This document shows, piece after piece, positions 31,485 through 41,400 of a stretch of DNA of 64,000 nt. The DNA lies in contig JBKECS010000017.1 in NCBI GenBank assembly GCA_047974805.1, positions 62,001 to 126,000 of the forward strand. Direction: 5' to 3'. The DNA is from JAJXUB01 sp047974805 (GTDB taxonomy: Bacteria > Actinomycetota > Actinomycetes > Actinomycetales > Dermatophilaceae). Numbering within the stretch: position 1 is the stretch's first letter; every line of letters starts with the position of its first letter. Under the pieces are notes generated by a model. That model had not been told where the DNA came from. It did not search any database and saw only the letters and a program-made list of their open reading frames with translations. The translations under genes were made by a program, and so were the position numbers.

Positions 31485-33278
31485 ATGACCGTGGCCGCCT
31501 CGACTGCCCGGCGCCCTGCCGGCGGGCCGGCGTTACTGACGTCGCTGATCGTCACGGTGCTCCTGTTGGGCCCTGGACTGGCCCCGGGGTACCTGTGGTA
31601 TAGGGACCTCGTCATCGTTCCGCAGGCGCCCCTGAACGCCGGGCTGCTCGGTCTGTGGACGATGACGCCGCGGACGGTTCCCAGCGATGCGCTCGTTGCT
31701 GTGGCCAGCCATCTCGTCCCCGGTTGGGTGGTGGAGAAGGGCATCCTCGTGCTCGTCCTGGTTCTCCTCGGATGGGGAACCGGCCGGCTGGTCGGTCCGA
31801 GTCGCCTGACCCAGGTCGCGGTCGCGGTCGCAGTCCTGTGGAATCCCTTCGTCACCGAACGTCTCGCCATGGGTCAGTGGGTGGTGTTGGTCGGTGCCGC
31901 CGGCTTGCCGTGGATGCTGGCCCAGCTTGCCCGGGCGCTGTCGGGGGACCGTAGAGCCTCTCCGGGGTTGACCTTGGCCGTCGTCGCAGGGGCGCTCGGC
32001 GGCGCGTTGGCCTGGCTTGGATTGGCCGTCGCGGCGGTTGGAGCAGCCGGCGGCTGGTGGGTAGTGCGCGGGCGCCGCTGCGGCCGGAGTGAACGCGGCG
32101 TGTTCGTTCGCCTCGGAGTGGTTTTCGGCGCCACCGCGCTGCCGTGGTCGGTCCCAGGCCTGCTTGGTGGCCATCAAGCGGGGGAGGCAGGCCTGACCGT
32201 CTTCCGACCGTCCGCGGACCTGCCGCTGGGCCTGATGGCCAGCGTGTTGACCGGGGGAGGGGTGTGGAATGCCGAGGCGGTCCCGACCGGGCGGGACTCG
32301 GTGGTCGGGGCGATCGTCGCCGTCGTCTTGCTCGCCCTTGCCGCGCTCGGGTGGGTGGTTCGTGGCCGACGTCCGGACGTGGCCGGCGCCCCCGGTGGCC
32401 GGGTCACCGACCTGCCCATCGTCCTCGCCGGTGCTGGAATCGCCAGCCTGCTCGCTGCGCTGCTGCCCAGCGTGGGGCCGGTGGCGGAGGGGTTGGCCCA
32501 CCTTCCGGGGGGAGGGCTGTTCCGGGATGGTCAACGACTTCTGGGCGCCTGGGTGGTTTTGTTGGCGGTCGGCGTGGGCTATGCCGCGGCGACGGCCCGA
32601 CGGTTCTTCCCGCACGCGCCCATCGGGGCGGCCATCGTGGTGCTGCCGCTGTTGTCGGTTCCCGGGGCCGCCTGGGGGCTGGGGGGATCGCTGACGTCAC
32701 AATCCATCCCGGCCAGCTTCCAGGCGGCTGCCGACGTCATCGAATCCGGGCCGCCCGGGAGCGTGGCCGTCCAGCCCTTCCAGGCATACCGCCGATATGC
32801 CTGGAACGGGGAACGGACCTCCTACACCCCGTGGCCACGGTTGCTCGATCGGCCGGTGGCCGCATATGCCGCGCTGGTCGTTTCCACTCCGGAGGGTCTG
32901 GTCGAGATTCCTGGCGAGGACCGGTATGCCGACCGGGTCGGCGCCTCGTTGACCGGCCCCAGTGCGGCCTCCGACCTGCGTGGTCTCGGAGTTCGGTTCG
33001 TCCTGAGCGACGATCCGACGGTGGAACCGCCGCCGGGTTTGGTGCCGGTTCCGCTGCCGCTCGTTAACGAGATGGGTGGAGCGACAGCCCAGCCAATCGC
33101 GGTATGGCAGGTGCCCGGACCGGTCCACGACGGAGCCATCGCTGCCTATCAGCCGCCGGCCATCGCGATTCTGCTCGGCGATCTGCTCGCCGTGGTAATC
33201 GTGGTGCTGGTGCTTCGCTTTCAAGTTACTTTCCGGTACGATCCTGGCCAGTTAATGGATCCTGCCAAGGAGTCTTGA
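31485..33278 (+). CDS. large polytopic membrane protein, GT-C-like, function unknown
   Basis: A 597-residue protein with about twelve membrane helices, then an extracytoplasmic domain (about 400-560) and a last helix near the C-terminus. The first loop contains YLWYRDLVIVP, resembling the acidic first loop of GT-C lipid-linked glycosyltransferases, but I do not recognise the family. It is divergent from the DPA operon and followed by a lipoprotein and a DUF3068 protein. A role in envelope glycan assembly is inferred from position alone. It terminates six bases before the lipoprotein start. Confidence 0.7.
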   Translation: MTVAASTARRPAGGPALLTSLIVTVLLLGPGLAPGYLWYRDLVIVPQAPLNAGLLGLWTMTPRTVPSDALVAVASHLVPGWVVEKGILVLVLVLLGWGTGRLVGPSRLTQVAVAVAVLWNPFVTERLAMGQWVVLVGAAGLPWMLAQLARALSGDRRASPGLTLAVVAGALGGALAWLGLAVAAVGAAGGWWVVRGRRCGRSERGVFVRLGVVFGATALPWSVPGLLGGHQAGEAGLTVFRPSADLPLGLMASVLTGGGVWNAEAVPTGRDSVVGAIVAVVLLALAALGWVVRGRRPDVAGAPGGRVTDLPIVLAGAGIASLLAALLPSVGPVAEGLAHLPGGGLFRDGQRLLGAWVVLLAVGVGYAAATARRFFPHAPIGAAIVVLPLLSVPGAAWGLGGSLTSQSIPASFQAAADVIESGPPGSVAVQPFQAYRRYAWNGERTSYTPWPRLLDRPVAAYAALVVSTPEGLVEIPGEDRYADRVGASLTGPSAASDLRGLGVRFVLSDDPTVEPPPGLVPVPLPLVNEMGGATAQPIAVWQVPGPVHDGAIAAYQPPAIAILLGDLLAVVIVVLVLRFQVTFRYDPGQLMDPAKES

Positions 33279-33283
33279 CCACG

Positions 33284-33454
33284 ATGAGTGCACCAGCAAC
33301 GAGCCGTTCCCTGCGTCCCCAGGTTCTTATCACCAGCATTGCGGCCGTCGTGCTCGCCCTGCTCGGGAGTTGCACGGTTTACAACGTTGCCCAACCCGCC
33401 GGCAACGCGTCATCGACGACCCCGATGTATTCCTACGGGTCGACCGGCGGGTGA
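33284..33454 (+). CDS. small putative lipoprotein, 56 residues
   Basis: A short gene with an AAGGAG Shine-Dalgarno site 10 nt before its ATG. The product has a basic start, a hydrophobic segment (about residues 13-29) and a lipobox-like LLGSC at about 26-30, leaving a mature peptide of roughly 27 residues rich in Ser, Thr, Tyr and Gly. Lipidation would need Lgt (encoded at 12918). Function unknown; the ribosome-binding site and lipobox together make it a real gene rather than a chance frame. Confidence 0.65.
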   Translation: MSAPATSRSLRPQVLITSIAAVVLALLGSCTVYNVAQPAGNASSTTPMYSYGSTGG

Positions 33455-33557
33455 CCCGACCGTCCCCACGACCGGCCCGCCAGGGTATCGGCGCCTCCGC
33501 TGCACCCGCGTTCGGCGCACCCGGTCACCGCATCGCAAACCAAGGAGGGTTTGGCTC

Positions 33558-34469
33558 ATGCGTCGAGTTGTCGGCTTGACTGCCGTCGGTGTGTCCCTGT
33601 TTCTGCTGACGACAGCCGTCATGGGCTGGTTCTATGCCCCTGGTGCCTTGAAGAAGACCCCGCTGGACACGGACAGCTGGACCTACCTTGCCGGAACGGC
33701 CACCTACCTGGACAAGGGGCCTGCGCCGGTCAAGGCGTGGAGCCACAACCGGGTCGATGGCGGAGCGTCCACTGACAACGTCGCGGTGTTCGACGCGGTC
33801 ACCTGCCTGGTCTGGGACGAGGGCAGCACCTGGAGCGACGGCGCGGATAGCGCTCCCTGCTTTGACGACACCGATTCGCGGCTGATCAACGGTCCAGCTG
33901 ATCCTCCCGATCACTTCGCCGCCGATCGAACGTCCGGCCTGTCCCTGCCCGAGTCGGACAATGCAACCTACAAGGTGACCCTGACCCATGACGGGTTGGT
34001 CAACAAGTTCCCCTTCTCCACGCAAAAGAAGGACTACCCCTTCTGGGATGGTGTGCTCGGACGTGCGGTGACGGCGACCTATTCGGGTACGGAGAAGCTC
34101 GACGGGCTGGACACGTACACGTTCGTCATCTCGCTGGCCGACGAGGGCGCCGAGATCGCCAAGGACACCATGGGCACCTATTCGCTGGACAAGACCATGT
34201 GGATCGATCCGGCCACGGGGTCGATCATCAAGCAGTCCGAACACCAGGTGCGCACGTTGGACTCCGGCGACGCCGCCTTGGACATGGAGTTGGCTTTCAC
34301 CGATGACCAGGTGGCTAGGAACGTGTCGTCGGCCAAGAGCAGCGGCGGGTTGCTCTCCGCCGCCTTAACCGTGGCGCCGCTGGCTGCCGCCGTGGTGGGC
34401 GTCCTCGCTGGGGTCCTGGCGTTGGTCATGCTCAGGCCAGCAACCGGCGGAGGACGTCGACGCGGCTGA
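33558..34469 (+). CDS. DUF3068-family surface protein
   Basis: A 303-residue protein with one membrane segment near each end (about 5-23 and 266-292) and a large extracytoplasmic middle containing a Cys pair (TCLVW, APCF). This matches the actinobacterial DUF3068 family, annotated in places as PorA-like; its biochemical role is unsettled. A perfect AAGGAGGG Shine-Dalgarno site lies 8 nt before the ATG. The short basic tail GGGRRRG would be cytoplasmic. It sits 103 bp after the small lipoprotein, apparently in one transcription unit with the GT-C-like gene. Confidence 0.82.
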   Translation: MRRVVGLTAVGVSLFLLTTAVMGWFYAPGALKKTPLDTDSWTYLAGTATYLDKGPAPVKAWSHNRVDGGASTDNVAVFDAVTCLVWDEGSTWSDGADSAPCFDDTDSRLINGPADPPDHFAADRTSGLSLPESDNATYKVTLTHDGLVNKFPFSTQKKDYPFWDGVLGRAVTATYSGTEKLDGLDTYTFVISLADEGAEIAKDTMGTYSLDKTMWIDPATGSIIKQSEHQVRTLDSGDAALDMELAFTDDQVARNVSSAKSSGGLLSAALTVAPLAAAVVGVLAGVLALVMLRPATGGGRRRG

Positions 34470-34493
34470 GCCCTGGGCCGGCGGGCGGTCGGG

Positions 34494-35318
34494 TTAGGCT
34501 CGCGCGGCTACGAAGATCGCCGTGCCCGGCAGGAGCGCCCCGCGAAGCGGTGACCATCCACCCCACACCGTCGTATTGCCAGCCGGCCACGTCGGCTCGA
34601 TGAAGTCGATCAGGACTAGTCCGGCAGCGGTGAGGTCACGGATCCGTTCGCCCAGGGTGCGGTGATGTTCCGCATACGTCGCACCCCCTGCCTCGTCGGT
34701 TTCGACATAGGCGTCGGTATCCCAGTACGACATCGTTGCGGTCAGCCCGCCCGGGCCCGGGTCGTCGGGGAACGCCCAACGAATCGGGTGCGACGTGGAG
34801 AAGACGAACCGCCCACCCGGGCGCAACACGCGGGCCGCCTCGGTCATCAGCGACCCCGGATCGGCGACGAACGGGACTGCACCGTATGCGGTGAAGACCA
34901 GATCGAAGACGGCCGGGGCGAAGGGGAGCGCGGTCGCGTCCGCCTGGAGAAGGGGTACCGGGTGTGAACTGCGCTGGTTGATCGTCGCTGCTTGGGTGAG
35001 CATGCCTGCGGAGAGGTCGGTGGCCACGACACGGCCCCCTTGTGAGCGGACCCAACGCGAACCCTGCGCGGCGCCGGCCCCGATTTCCAAGACGGTGCTG
35101 TCGCGGACATCGCCGAGGATCCCCAGATCCGCGTCCGTCCAACCCTCTGGGCCCCACACGAGATTATCGTCGCCGAGGAAGTCGCCGTGTTCGGCGTAGT
35201 AGTCCTCGGCGTTGCCGTCCCACCAGGAACGATTGGCGGCGGCAGTCTCGGCCGCGTCGGCCGCTCGCCGGATCACCCTCGGTCCGGCGGCGTCCTGGTC
35301 ATCCGCTGGAGAGGTCAT
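34494..35318 (-). CDS. class I SAM-dependent methyltransferase
   Basis: A 274-residue methyltransferase. The SAM-binding glycine motif is VLEIGAGAAQGSRW (about residues 73-86), followed by VVATDLSAGML and the post-I acidic turn, and FDLVFTAYGAVPFV as motif IV. The acceptor is unknown. On the minus strand CATACT ends 6 nt before the ATG, consistent with the leaderless pattern. It is divergent from rpsA and convergent with the DUF3068 gene (24-bp gap). Confidence 0.85.
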   Translation of the reverse strand: MTSPADDQDAAGPRVIRRAADAAETAAANRSWWDGNAEDYYAEHGDFLGDDNLVWGPEGWTDADLGILGDVRDSTVLEIGAGAAQGSRWVRSQGGRVVATDLSAGMLTQAATINQRSSHPVPLLQADATALPFAPAVFDLVFTAYGAVPFVADPGSLMTEAARVLRPGGRFVFSTSHPIRWAFPDDPGPGGLTATMSYWDTDAYVETDEAGGATYAEHHRTLGERIRDLTAAGLVLIDFIEPTWPAGNTTVWGGWSPLRGALLPGTAIFVAARA

Positions 35319-35324
35319 CGCACC

Positions 35325-35330
35325 AGTATG
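35325..35330 (-). promoter_or_regulatory. -10 box (CATACT) of the methyltransferase
   Basis: CATACT on the minus strand ends 6 nt before the ATG. One base departs from TANNNT, so this is tentative. Confidence 0.35.
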
Positions 35331-35379
35331 GGCGATTCCCGCAAACCGACTGGCCGAGCGGCCAGGAGCGCCCGGAGGA

Positions 35380-35410
35380 TTGGACCGGAATGTCCACCGA
35401 TGGGTAAGGT
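35380..35410 (+). promoter_or_regulatory. candidate rpsA promoter
   Basis: TTGGAC (35380-35385) and TAAGGT (35405-35410) are separated by 19 bp and lie about 150 bp upstream of rpsA. This would give a leader of about 145 nt, long enough for the translational autoregulation known for S1 in other bacteria. I see no specific regulatory fold in it. Confidence 0.4.
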
Positions 35411-35564
35411 TGGGGCGGCTGAAGTGCGGCGCGCTCCGGCGTGCCTACGTACAGCTGTGCACTGGGTGCCTCGTCAACTCCGCGTTGTTCGCTCCTGGCA
35501 CTGATGCGCGCACCGATCCACATGTCCATCTATTGAATCTGTCCACCATCGGAGTCCCTCCTAC

Positions 35565-37046
35565 ATGACTACTAGCACGGTCGAGCAGACCGCCCCTCAG
35601 GTTGCCGTCAATGACATCGGCTCTGAGGAAGACCTCCTCGCCGCGATCGACGCGACGATCAAGAACTTCAACGACGGCGACATCGTCTCCGGTTCCATTG
35701 TCAAGGTCGACCGGGACGAGGTCCTGCTCGACATCGGCTATAAGACCGAAGGTGTCATCCCGTCCCGGGAGCTGTCCATCAAGCACGATGTCGACCCGAA
35801 CGAGGTCGTATCCGTGGGCGATGAGGTCGAAGCCCTTGTCCTGCAGAAGGAGGACAAGGAAGGTCGCCTGATTCTGTCCAAGAAGCGCGCTCAGTACGAG
35901 CGGGCCTGGGGCACGATCGAGAAGATCAAAGAAGAGGACGGCGTCGTCACCGGAACGGTCATCGAGGTGGTCAAGGGTGGCCTGATCCTCGACATCGGTC
36001 TGCGTGGCTTCCTCCCCGCCTCCTTGGTCGAGATGCGCCGGGTCCGTGACCTGCAGCCGTACGTCGGCAAGGAGATCGAGGCCAAGATCATCGAGCTGGA
36101 CAAGAACCGCAACAATGTGGTGTTGTCCCGCCGTGCATGGCTGGAGCAAACCCAGTCCGAGGTGCGCACGACCTTCCTCAAGGAACTGCAGAAGGGCCAG
36201 GTCCGCTCTGGTGTGGTCTCCTCCATCGTCAATTTCGGCGCATTTGTCGACCTCGGCGGGGTCGATGGTCTGGTGCACGTCTCCGAGTTGTCCTGGAAGC
36301 ACATCGATCACCCGTCCGAGGTCGTCGAGGTGGGCGACGAGGTCACGGTGGAGGTCCTCGACGTCGACATGGAGCGCGAGCGGGTGTCGTTGTCGCTGAA
36401 GGCCACCCAGGAGGACCCGTGGCAGCACTTCGCCAGGACCCACGCCATCGGCCAGGTCGTTCCGGGCAAGGTCACCAAGCTTGTGCCGTTCGGGGCCTTC
36501 GTGCGGGTCGATGACGGGATCGAGGGCCTGGTGCACATTTCCGAGCTTGCCGAGCGTCATGTGGAGCTGCCGGAGCAGGTCGTCCAGGTCGGTCAGGAGA
36601 TCTTCGTCAAGGTCATCGACATCGACCTAGAACGTCGTCGGATCAGCCTGTCCCTGAAGCAGGCCAACGAGGGCGGCGCGGCGATCGAGGAATTCGACCC
36701 CACCCTGTACGGGATGGCGGCCGAGTACGACGAGAGCGGCAACTACAAGTACCCCGAAGGCTTCGACCCCGAGACCAACGAATGGCTCGATGGGTTCGAG
36801 GCGCAGCGGGAGAAGTGGGAGAAGCAGTACGCCGAGGCGCATGAGCGCTGGGAGGCCCACAAGGCGCAGGTCGAGGCCGCTCGGACGGCCGACGCCGAGG
36901 CGGCAACCGGTGCGGAGGTGCCGACGTCGTACAGCAGCTCGGGGTCGAGCAGTAGCAGCTCGACGAACAGCGCCCCTGCGGCGGAGGGCACCCTCGCTTC
37001 GGACGAGGCCCTGGCCGCGCTGCGGGAGAAGCTGACCGGCAACTAA
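35565..37046 (+). CDS. rpsA: 30S ribosomal protein S1
   Basis: Binds mRNA on the small subunit. The 493-residue protein has four S1 repeats (roughly residues 36-105, 122-190, 210-280 and 295-365; for example GSIVKVDRDEVLLDIGYKTEG and VSSIVNFGAFVDLGGVDGLVHVSELSW). Actinobacterial S1 has four repeats rather than six. A charged linker and a Ser-rich low-complexity stretch (SYSSSGSSSSSS) precede the C-terminal helix ALAALREKLTGN. A GGAG Shine-Dalgarno site lies 10 nt before the ATG. A strong terminator follows. Confidence 0.97.
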   Translation: MTTSTVEQTAPQVAVNDIGSEEDLLAAIDATIKNFNDGDIVSGSIVKVDRDEVLLDIGYKTEGVIPSRELSIKHDVDPNEVVSVGDEVEALVLQKEDKEGRLILSKKRAQYERAWGTIEKIKEEDGVVTGTVIEVVKGGLILDIGLRGFLPASLVEMRRVRDLQPYVGKEIEAKIIELDKNRNNVVLSRRAWLEQTQSEVRTTFLKELQKGQVRSGVVSSIVNFGAFVDLGGVDGLVHVSELSWKHIDHPSEVVEVGDEVTVEVLDVDMERERVSLSLKATQEDPWQHFARTHAIGQVVPGKVTKLVPFGAFVRVDDGIEGLVHISELAERHVELPEQVVQVGQEIFVKVIDIDLERRRISLSLKQANEGGAAIEEFDPTLYGMAAEYDESGNYKYPEGFDPETNEWLDGFEAQREKWEKQYAEAHERWEAHKAQVEAARTADAEAATGAEVPTSYSSSGSSSSSSTNSAPAAEGTLASDEALAALREKLTGN

Positions 37047-37088
37047 GGCCCGCTGGCATCGCGCCGGCACGTTTGGCAGGAGCCATGA

Positions 37089-37120
37089 GTGAGGCTCCCG
37101 GGGAGACCCGGGAGCCTCAC
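37089..37120. terminator. bidirectional terminator of rpsA and the GT4 gene
   Basis: A perfect 14-bp inverted repeat (GTGAGGCTCCCGGG and its complement) closes a GAGA loop. A short T-containing stretch follows on the rpsA side, with no strict T-run. Its right arm contains the stop codon of the convergent glycosyltransferase gene (37117-37119), so one hairpin probably ends both transcripts. Confidence 0.85.
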
Positions 37121-38313
37121 TGATGCTTTGTCACCCGAGGATTCGCTAGGCGTCTTGCTGGCTCCTGGGACCGGACCTGGCGCAGGGCACGTGCCGGGGC
37201 GGAACGATTCTGAGCCGCTGCGGTGAGCACGGCCTCGAATTCGGCGACGGTGTCCACCCAGCTGAACCGGCGGGCATGCTCGGACGCAGCTCGACCCATC
37301 GTGCGTAACGCCGCGGGGTCGGCCACGAGCGAGCCCACGGCCGCAGCGAAGGCGGCACTGGTCTCCTCCGTCACCAGCACGCCGGTGACCCCGTCCTCGA
37401 TGGACTCGGTGACACCGCCGCCGCTGGCAAACGCCACTGCCGGAGTCTGCTCGATGCCTGCCTCGCTGACCACCAACCCCCAGCCTTCCTTGACCGACGG
37501 CATGAGGGTGAGCCAGGCCTGCGCGAGGAGCAGCTTCTTGGTCTCCTCGTCGACGAAGCCGTGGAAGATCACTCGATCCTGCGCACCGCTGGCGTGGGCA
37601 TACTCGCGCAGTTTGTCGGACCACCACCCGTCGCCGACGACATCCAAGCGCAGCTGCGGGTATTGGCCTGCCAACGACGCGACGGCGTCGATGGCCCATT
37701 CGATGCGTTTGTGCGGTACGAGGCGACCGAGCACGATAAGTGTGGGGGTGTCACGCTTGTGCTGTGCCGACGCCGCGAGATGGTCGGTACCGGCATAGAT
37801 GACCGTCATGTCCTCCGCCCGTATGCCGAGGTCGACGTGTTCGTTCTTGCTGGCCTGCGAGATCGTGGCATAGCGCAGGCCGCGGTTGATCCAGGGCGCC
37901 AGCCGGGATTCCACCAGCCAACCCAGTCGCGCCAGTACGGGGTCGAAGATCATCATCCATTGGGCACGATGCACATGGTGGGACAGGACTACCTTCGCAG
38001 GTTGGCGAGCCCACAGTCGGGCCAGGAACGGCATCCCGTTCTGCACCTCAAGGATGACCTCCGGCCGGCCGAGCCGTCCACGCCAATAAGCCAGCGCCGC
38101 CGCAGGGTAGACGCCGAGCCGGCCTCCGTCGCGGACCACCCGCACCCCGGACAGACGCCGCTGCTGGGCGGTCGACCCGGGATACCGGGCGGTGAAGAGG
38201 GTGACATCGTGGCCTGCGCCGGCCAACCCGTCCACAAGTTGCTCGACATAGAGTTCCGAACCGCCCCCGTCGGGATGGCCGGTGTCCCGCCAGGAAAGCA
38301 CGAGAATACGCAC
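37117..38313 (-). CDS. GT4-family glycosyltransferase
   Basis: A 398-residue GT-B fold glycosyltransferase. The N-terminal VRILVLSWRDTGHPDGGGSE has the Gly-rich loop after beta-1. The donor-binding half has the retaining-family EX7E motif in EGWGLVVSEA and LIVLGRLVPHKR. The sugar and acceptor are unknown; location beside aftD suggests an envelope glycan. The GTG start is chosen because GAGGAG lies about 8 nt upstream; an upstream ATG would add a low-complexity Arg/Pro/Ser stretch. Divergent from aftD. Confidence 0.87.
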   Translation of the reverse strand: MRILVLSWRDTGHPDGGGSELYVEQLVDGLAGAGHDVTLFTARYPGSTAQQRRLSGVRVVRDGGRLGVYPAAALAYWRGRLGRPEVILEVQNGMPFLARLWARQPAKVVLSHHVHRAQWMMIFDPVLARLGWLVESRLAPWINRGLRYATISQASKNEHVDLGIRAEDMTVIYAGTDHLAASAQHKRDTPTLIVLGRLVPHKRIEWAIDAVASLAGQYPQLRLDVVGDGWWSDKLREYAHASGAQDRVIFHGFVDEETKKLLLAQAWLTLMPSVKEGWGLVVSEAGIEQTPAVAFASGGGVTESIEDGVTGVLVTEETSAAFAAAVGSLVADPAALRTMGRAASEHARRFSWVDTVAEFEAVLTAAAQNRSAPARALRQVRSQEPARRLANPRVTKHQ

Positions 38314-38410
38314 GCTCGAACTCCTCGACTCTCGTCGCCGGTCGGCAGTGACCGGGGGGCCTCCGGGGCGAGGCCGGTCCCGGCGCGTGGGCAGCATCGC
38401 CGGGCGTAGT

Positions 38411-38422
38411 TACTCTATAGTA
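38411..38422. promoter_or_regulatory. overlapping divergent -10 boxes of aftD and the GT4 gene
   Basis: The AT-rich TACTCTATAGTA stands out in the 173-bp divergent gap. The plus strand reads TATAGT (38416-38421) toward aftD and the minus strand reads TACTAT (38422-38417) toward the glycosyltransferase. The two hexamers share five base pairs, so only one polymerase could occupy the site at a time. No good -35 is seen for either. Confidence 0.55.
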
Positions 38423-38486
38423 GGCCGGCCGATCACAGCAGATCCCGGAACCCCGGAGCCGACGCGATGAGGACTGCATTACTGCG

Positions 38487-41400
38487 ATGAGCCAGGAGAT
38501 CCAGCGCGCTGTCCCCGCGCCTGGCAGTGACGCGTCCAGGGCCGGCACGACCAGCCACCCCGGAGCACCTGATCTGAGTTCGGCTGCCCGTTGGCGGCTG
38601 CGCCGCGCGGTGATCATGCTCCTGATGACCGCGTTCGCGTTCAACTCTTCACCGGGTCTGATCGCCCCGGACACCAAGATCGATCTCACCGAGGACCCCT
38701 GGGGGTTCCTCGGCCGCGCTGCACACCTGTGGGATCGAACCGGTTTCGCCGGACAGGTGCAGGATCAGGCCTTCGGGTACTTCTTCCCAATGGGACCCTT
38801 CTTCGGGATCGGCCACACGCTGGGGCTGCCCGGGTGGGTGACCGGCCGAGCCTGGTGGGCTCTGGTGCTGTGTCTGGCGTTTGCCGGGATGGTCCGGCTG
38901 CTCACCCGGCTCGGCCTGACCTCGCCGTTCGGTGTCACGGTCGGAGGGCTCGTGTATGCCCTCTCGCCACATCTGCTCACCGTGATCGGACCGGTGTCGG
39001 CGGAGATCTGGCCGATGGCCGTTGCGCCCTGGGTGTTGGCACCGCTCGTGGCGATCCCTCCCGGTGGGTCGCTGAGACGGGCTGCGTCCGCGTCCGGGTT
39101 GGCCGTCTTCGTTATGGGGGCGGTGAACGCAACAGCCGTGATCGCTGCTGTGGCTCCAGCGGGGCTGTGGTTGGTGACCCGGCCATGGTCACGCCGCACA
39201 GCGGCGCTGCTGGCTTGGTGGGTCGGCTGCGTCGTCCTCGCCACGCTCTGGTGGGTGCCGGCTCTGCTGATATTGGGTCGATACAGCCCACTCTTCCTCG
39301 ACCACATCGAGAATGCCGGCGTCGTCAATACGGTGACCACGCTTTTCGAGACGCTGCGTGGCACCGCGGACTGGACGGCCTTCCTGTCTGCCCAGGGTTG
39401 GCTTGCCGGGGAGATGTTCCTGCGCCTGTCGGCGGTCATCGCGGCTACCGGGGCGGTCGTCGTCCTCGGATTGCTCGGCCTGGCCCGCCGGACGACCCTC
39501 CACCGGCACTTCTTCATCGGGCTCCTCCTCATCGGCGTGGCCATCTTCACCGTGGGGTACGCCGGACCGGTGCACGGCTTCTTCGCCGAAGGCGCACGGA
39601 TGCAGCTCGACGGGGTGTTGGCGCCGTTCCGGAACGTCCACAAGGTCGATCTGTTCATCCGTATGCCGATCGCCGTGGGCGTGGCGTCCCTGGTGGGTGG
39701 GCTGGGGTGGGGCCGGGACGCCGTGGAGCGTCGGATCGCTCGGGCGCAGCTGTATGTCGCCACCGTGGTTGTCCTGGCTATTGCGGCGGCACCGCTGGTG
39801 GTCCTTCGACTCGCGCCGTCGGGCAGCTACGTAGAGGTCCCGTCCTACTGGCGGCAGGCCGCCGCGTGGCTCCAGGGCCATGCGCGGGACGAACGGGCGC
39901 TGGTTGTTCCCGGAGCACGGTTCGCGTATTTCCAGTGGGGCCGCCCGAAGGACGAGCCGCTCCAACCACTCGCCAGCACGCAGTGGGAGGTCCGCGATGC
40001 CGTTCCCATGGTGGACCCCGGACACATTCGGATGCTCGATGCGATCGAGGCCCAATTCGCCGCAGGCCAGCCTTCGGACGGGTTGGCCGACTATCTGCAG
40101 CAAAACGGGATCGATGTCCTCGTCGTGCGCAACGACCTGAACTACGTCGATGCCGGTGCCCCGCGTCCAGCACAGGTGCATGCCGTTCTCGAGCGATCTG
40201 CCGGCATCTCACGCGTCACGCAGTTCGGGCCGACGGTGGGCGCGGTCGAACTCAACGGGGTTGCGGTCGATCAGGGACTTCAACAGTCCTATCCCGCGGT
40301 GGAGATCTTCGCCGTGAACGGCAGCGTCGGGATCCCCGAGGTGTCCCTGGTCCCCGAGTCCGGCTTGGTGGAACTCTCCGGTGGACCGGAAAGTGGGTTG
40401 GCGGTGGCCACTGCCGGGGCCCGGCCGCTGCCCGCGACGGTACTCAGCGGCGATCTCGCCCAGGTGGCTCCGAGCGAACGGCCGGCCGTGGCCGCCACCG
40501 TGGTGACCGACTCCCTACGACGCCGGGATGTCACCTTCGGCCGCAACACCGGGGCGGTGTCCGCGACCATGACCGCGAACGAGTCGCCCCGGGTCGACAA
40601 GGCGGTCCGGGACTACCTCCCGATGTGGGCGTCTGGCCGCGAAACCGTGGCCGAATATGCGGGGATCGCGTCCGTGTCTGCCTCGACCTCGGCCAGCGAT
40701 GCGTCTGCGGCCCTGATCAGCGTGCCTGGTGATCAGCCCTGGGCGGCTCTCGACGGGGACGCCGCAACCGCCTGGCGGACGGCCCCACTGACCAATCCCA
40801 CCGACCAATGGCTCCAGGTGCAGTTGGACCGCCCCACCTCGGTGGCATACGTCGACCTGCAACTGACGATGGATGCCGTGGTGAAGGCCGTGGACATCGA
40901 GACGGACAGGCTTCGCCAACGGGTGAGGTTAACCCGTCAGGGCAGCAGCACCCGCATCGAGTTGCCTGAGGATGGGCCGATCACGCGGCTTCGCGTGTCC
41001 TTCCCTGCGGTGCAGTCCGATCATTTGTCCAGCCAGCAGGTGGGTGTGGTCAGCCTCGACCTGGCGGGTATCGCACCCGAACGCTACCTACGGGTGCCCG
41101 AAGGCCCGACCCAGGTCGAGGCGTTCGTCTTCGGCGCAGAACCGAGCGCCGATGCCTGCCTGCACCTCCTGGACCAGCCGGTATGCGCGGTCGGGCTCGC
41201 ACACGCCAGTGAGGACGCGGCCGGGATCTACCGGGTCTTCGATGTTCCGCAGAACCATACCTACGGCGTGAGCGGCACCGTCGTTCCGCGGCCGTCGGCG
41301 CAGCTCGATCAGCTGCTCGAGGCTGCCCTGGAGGCCGATGCCCGGGTAGCGGTGAGTTCCCGCGCCGTGCCCGATCCGATCGCCGGTCCGTTGTCGCTGA

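Noticed and set aside
38591..40732. 713-residue frame in the second reading frame of aftD
   Set aside because: Arg/Gly-rich shadow frame with no domain; aftD in the other frame is clearly real.
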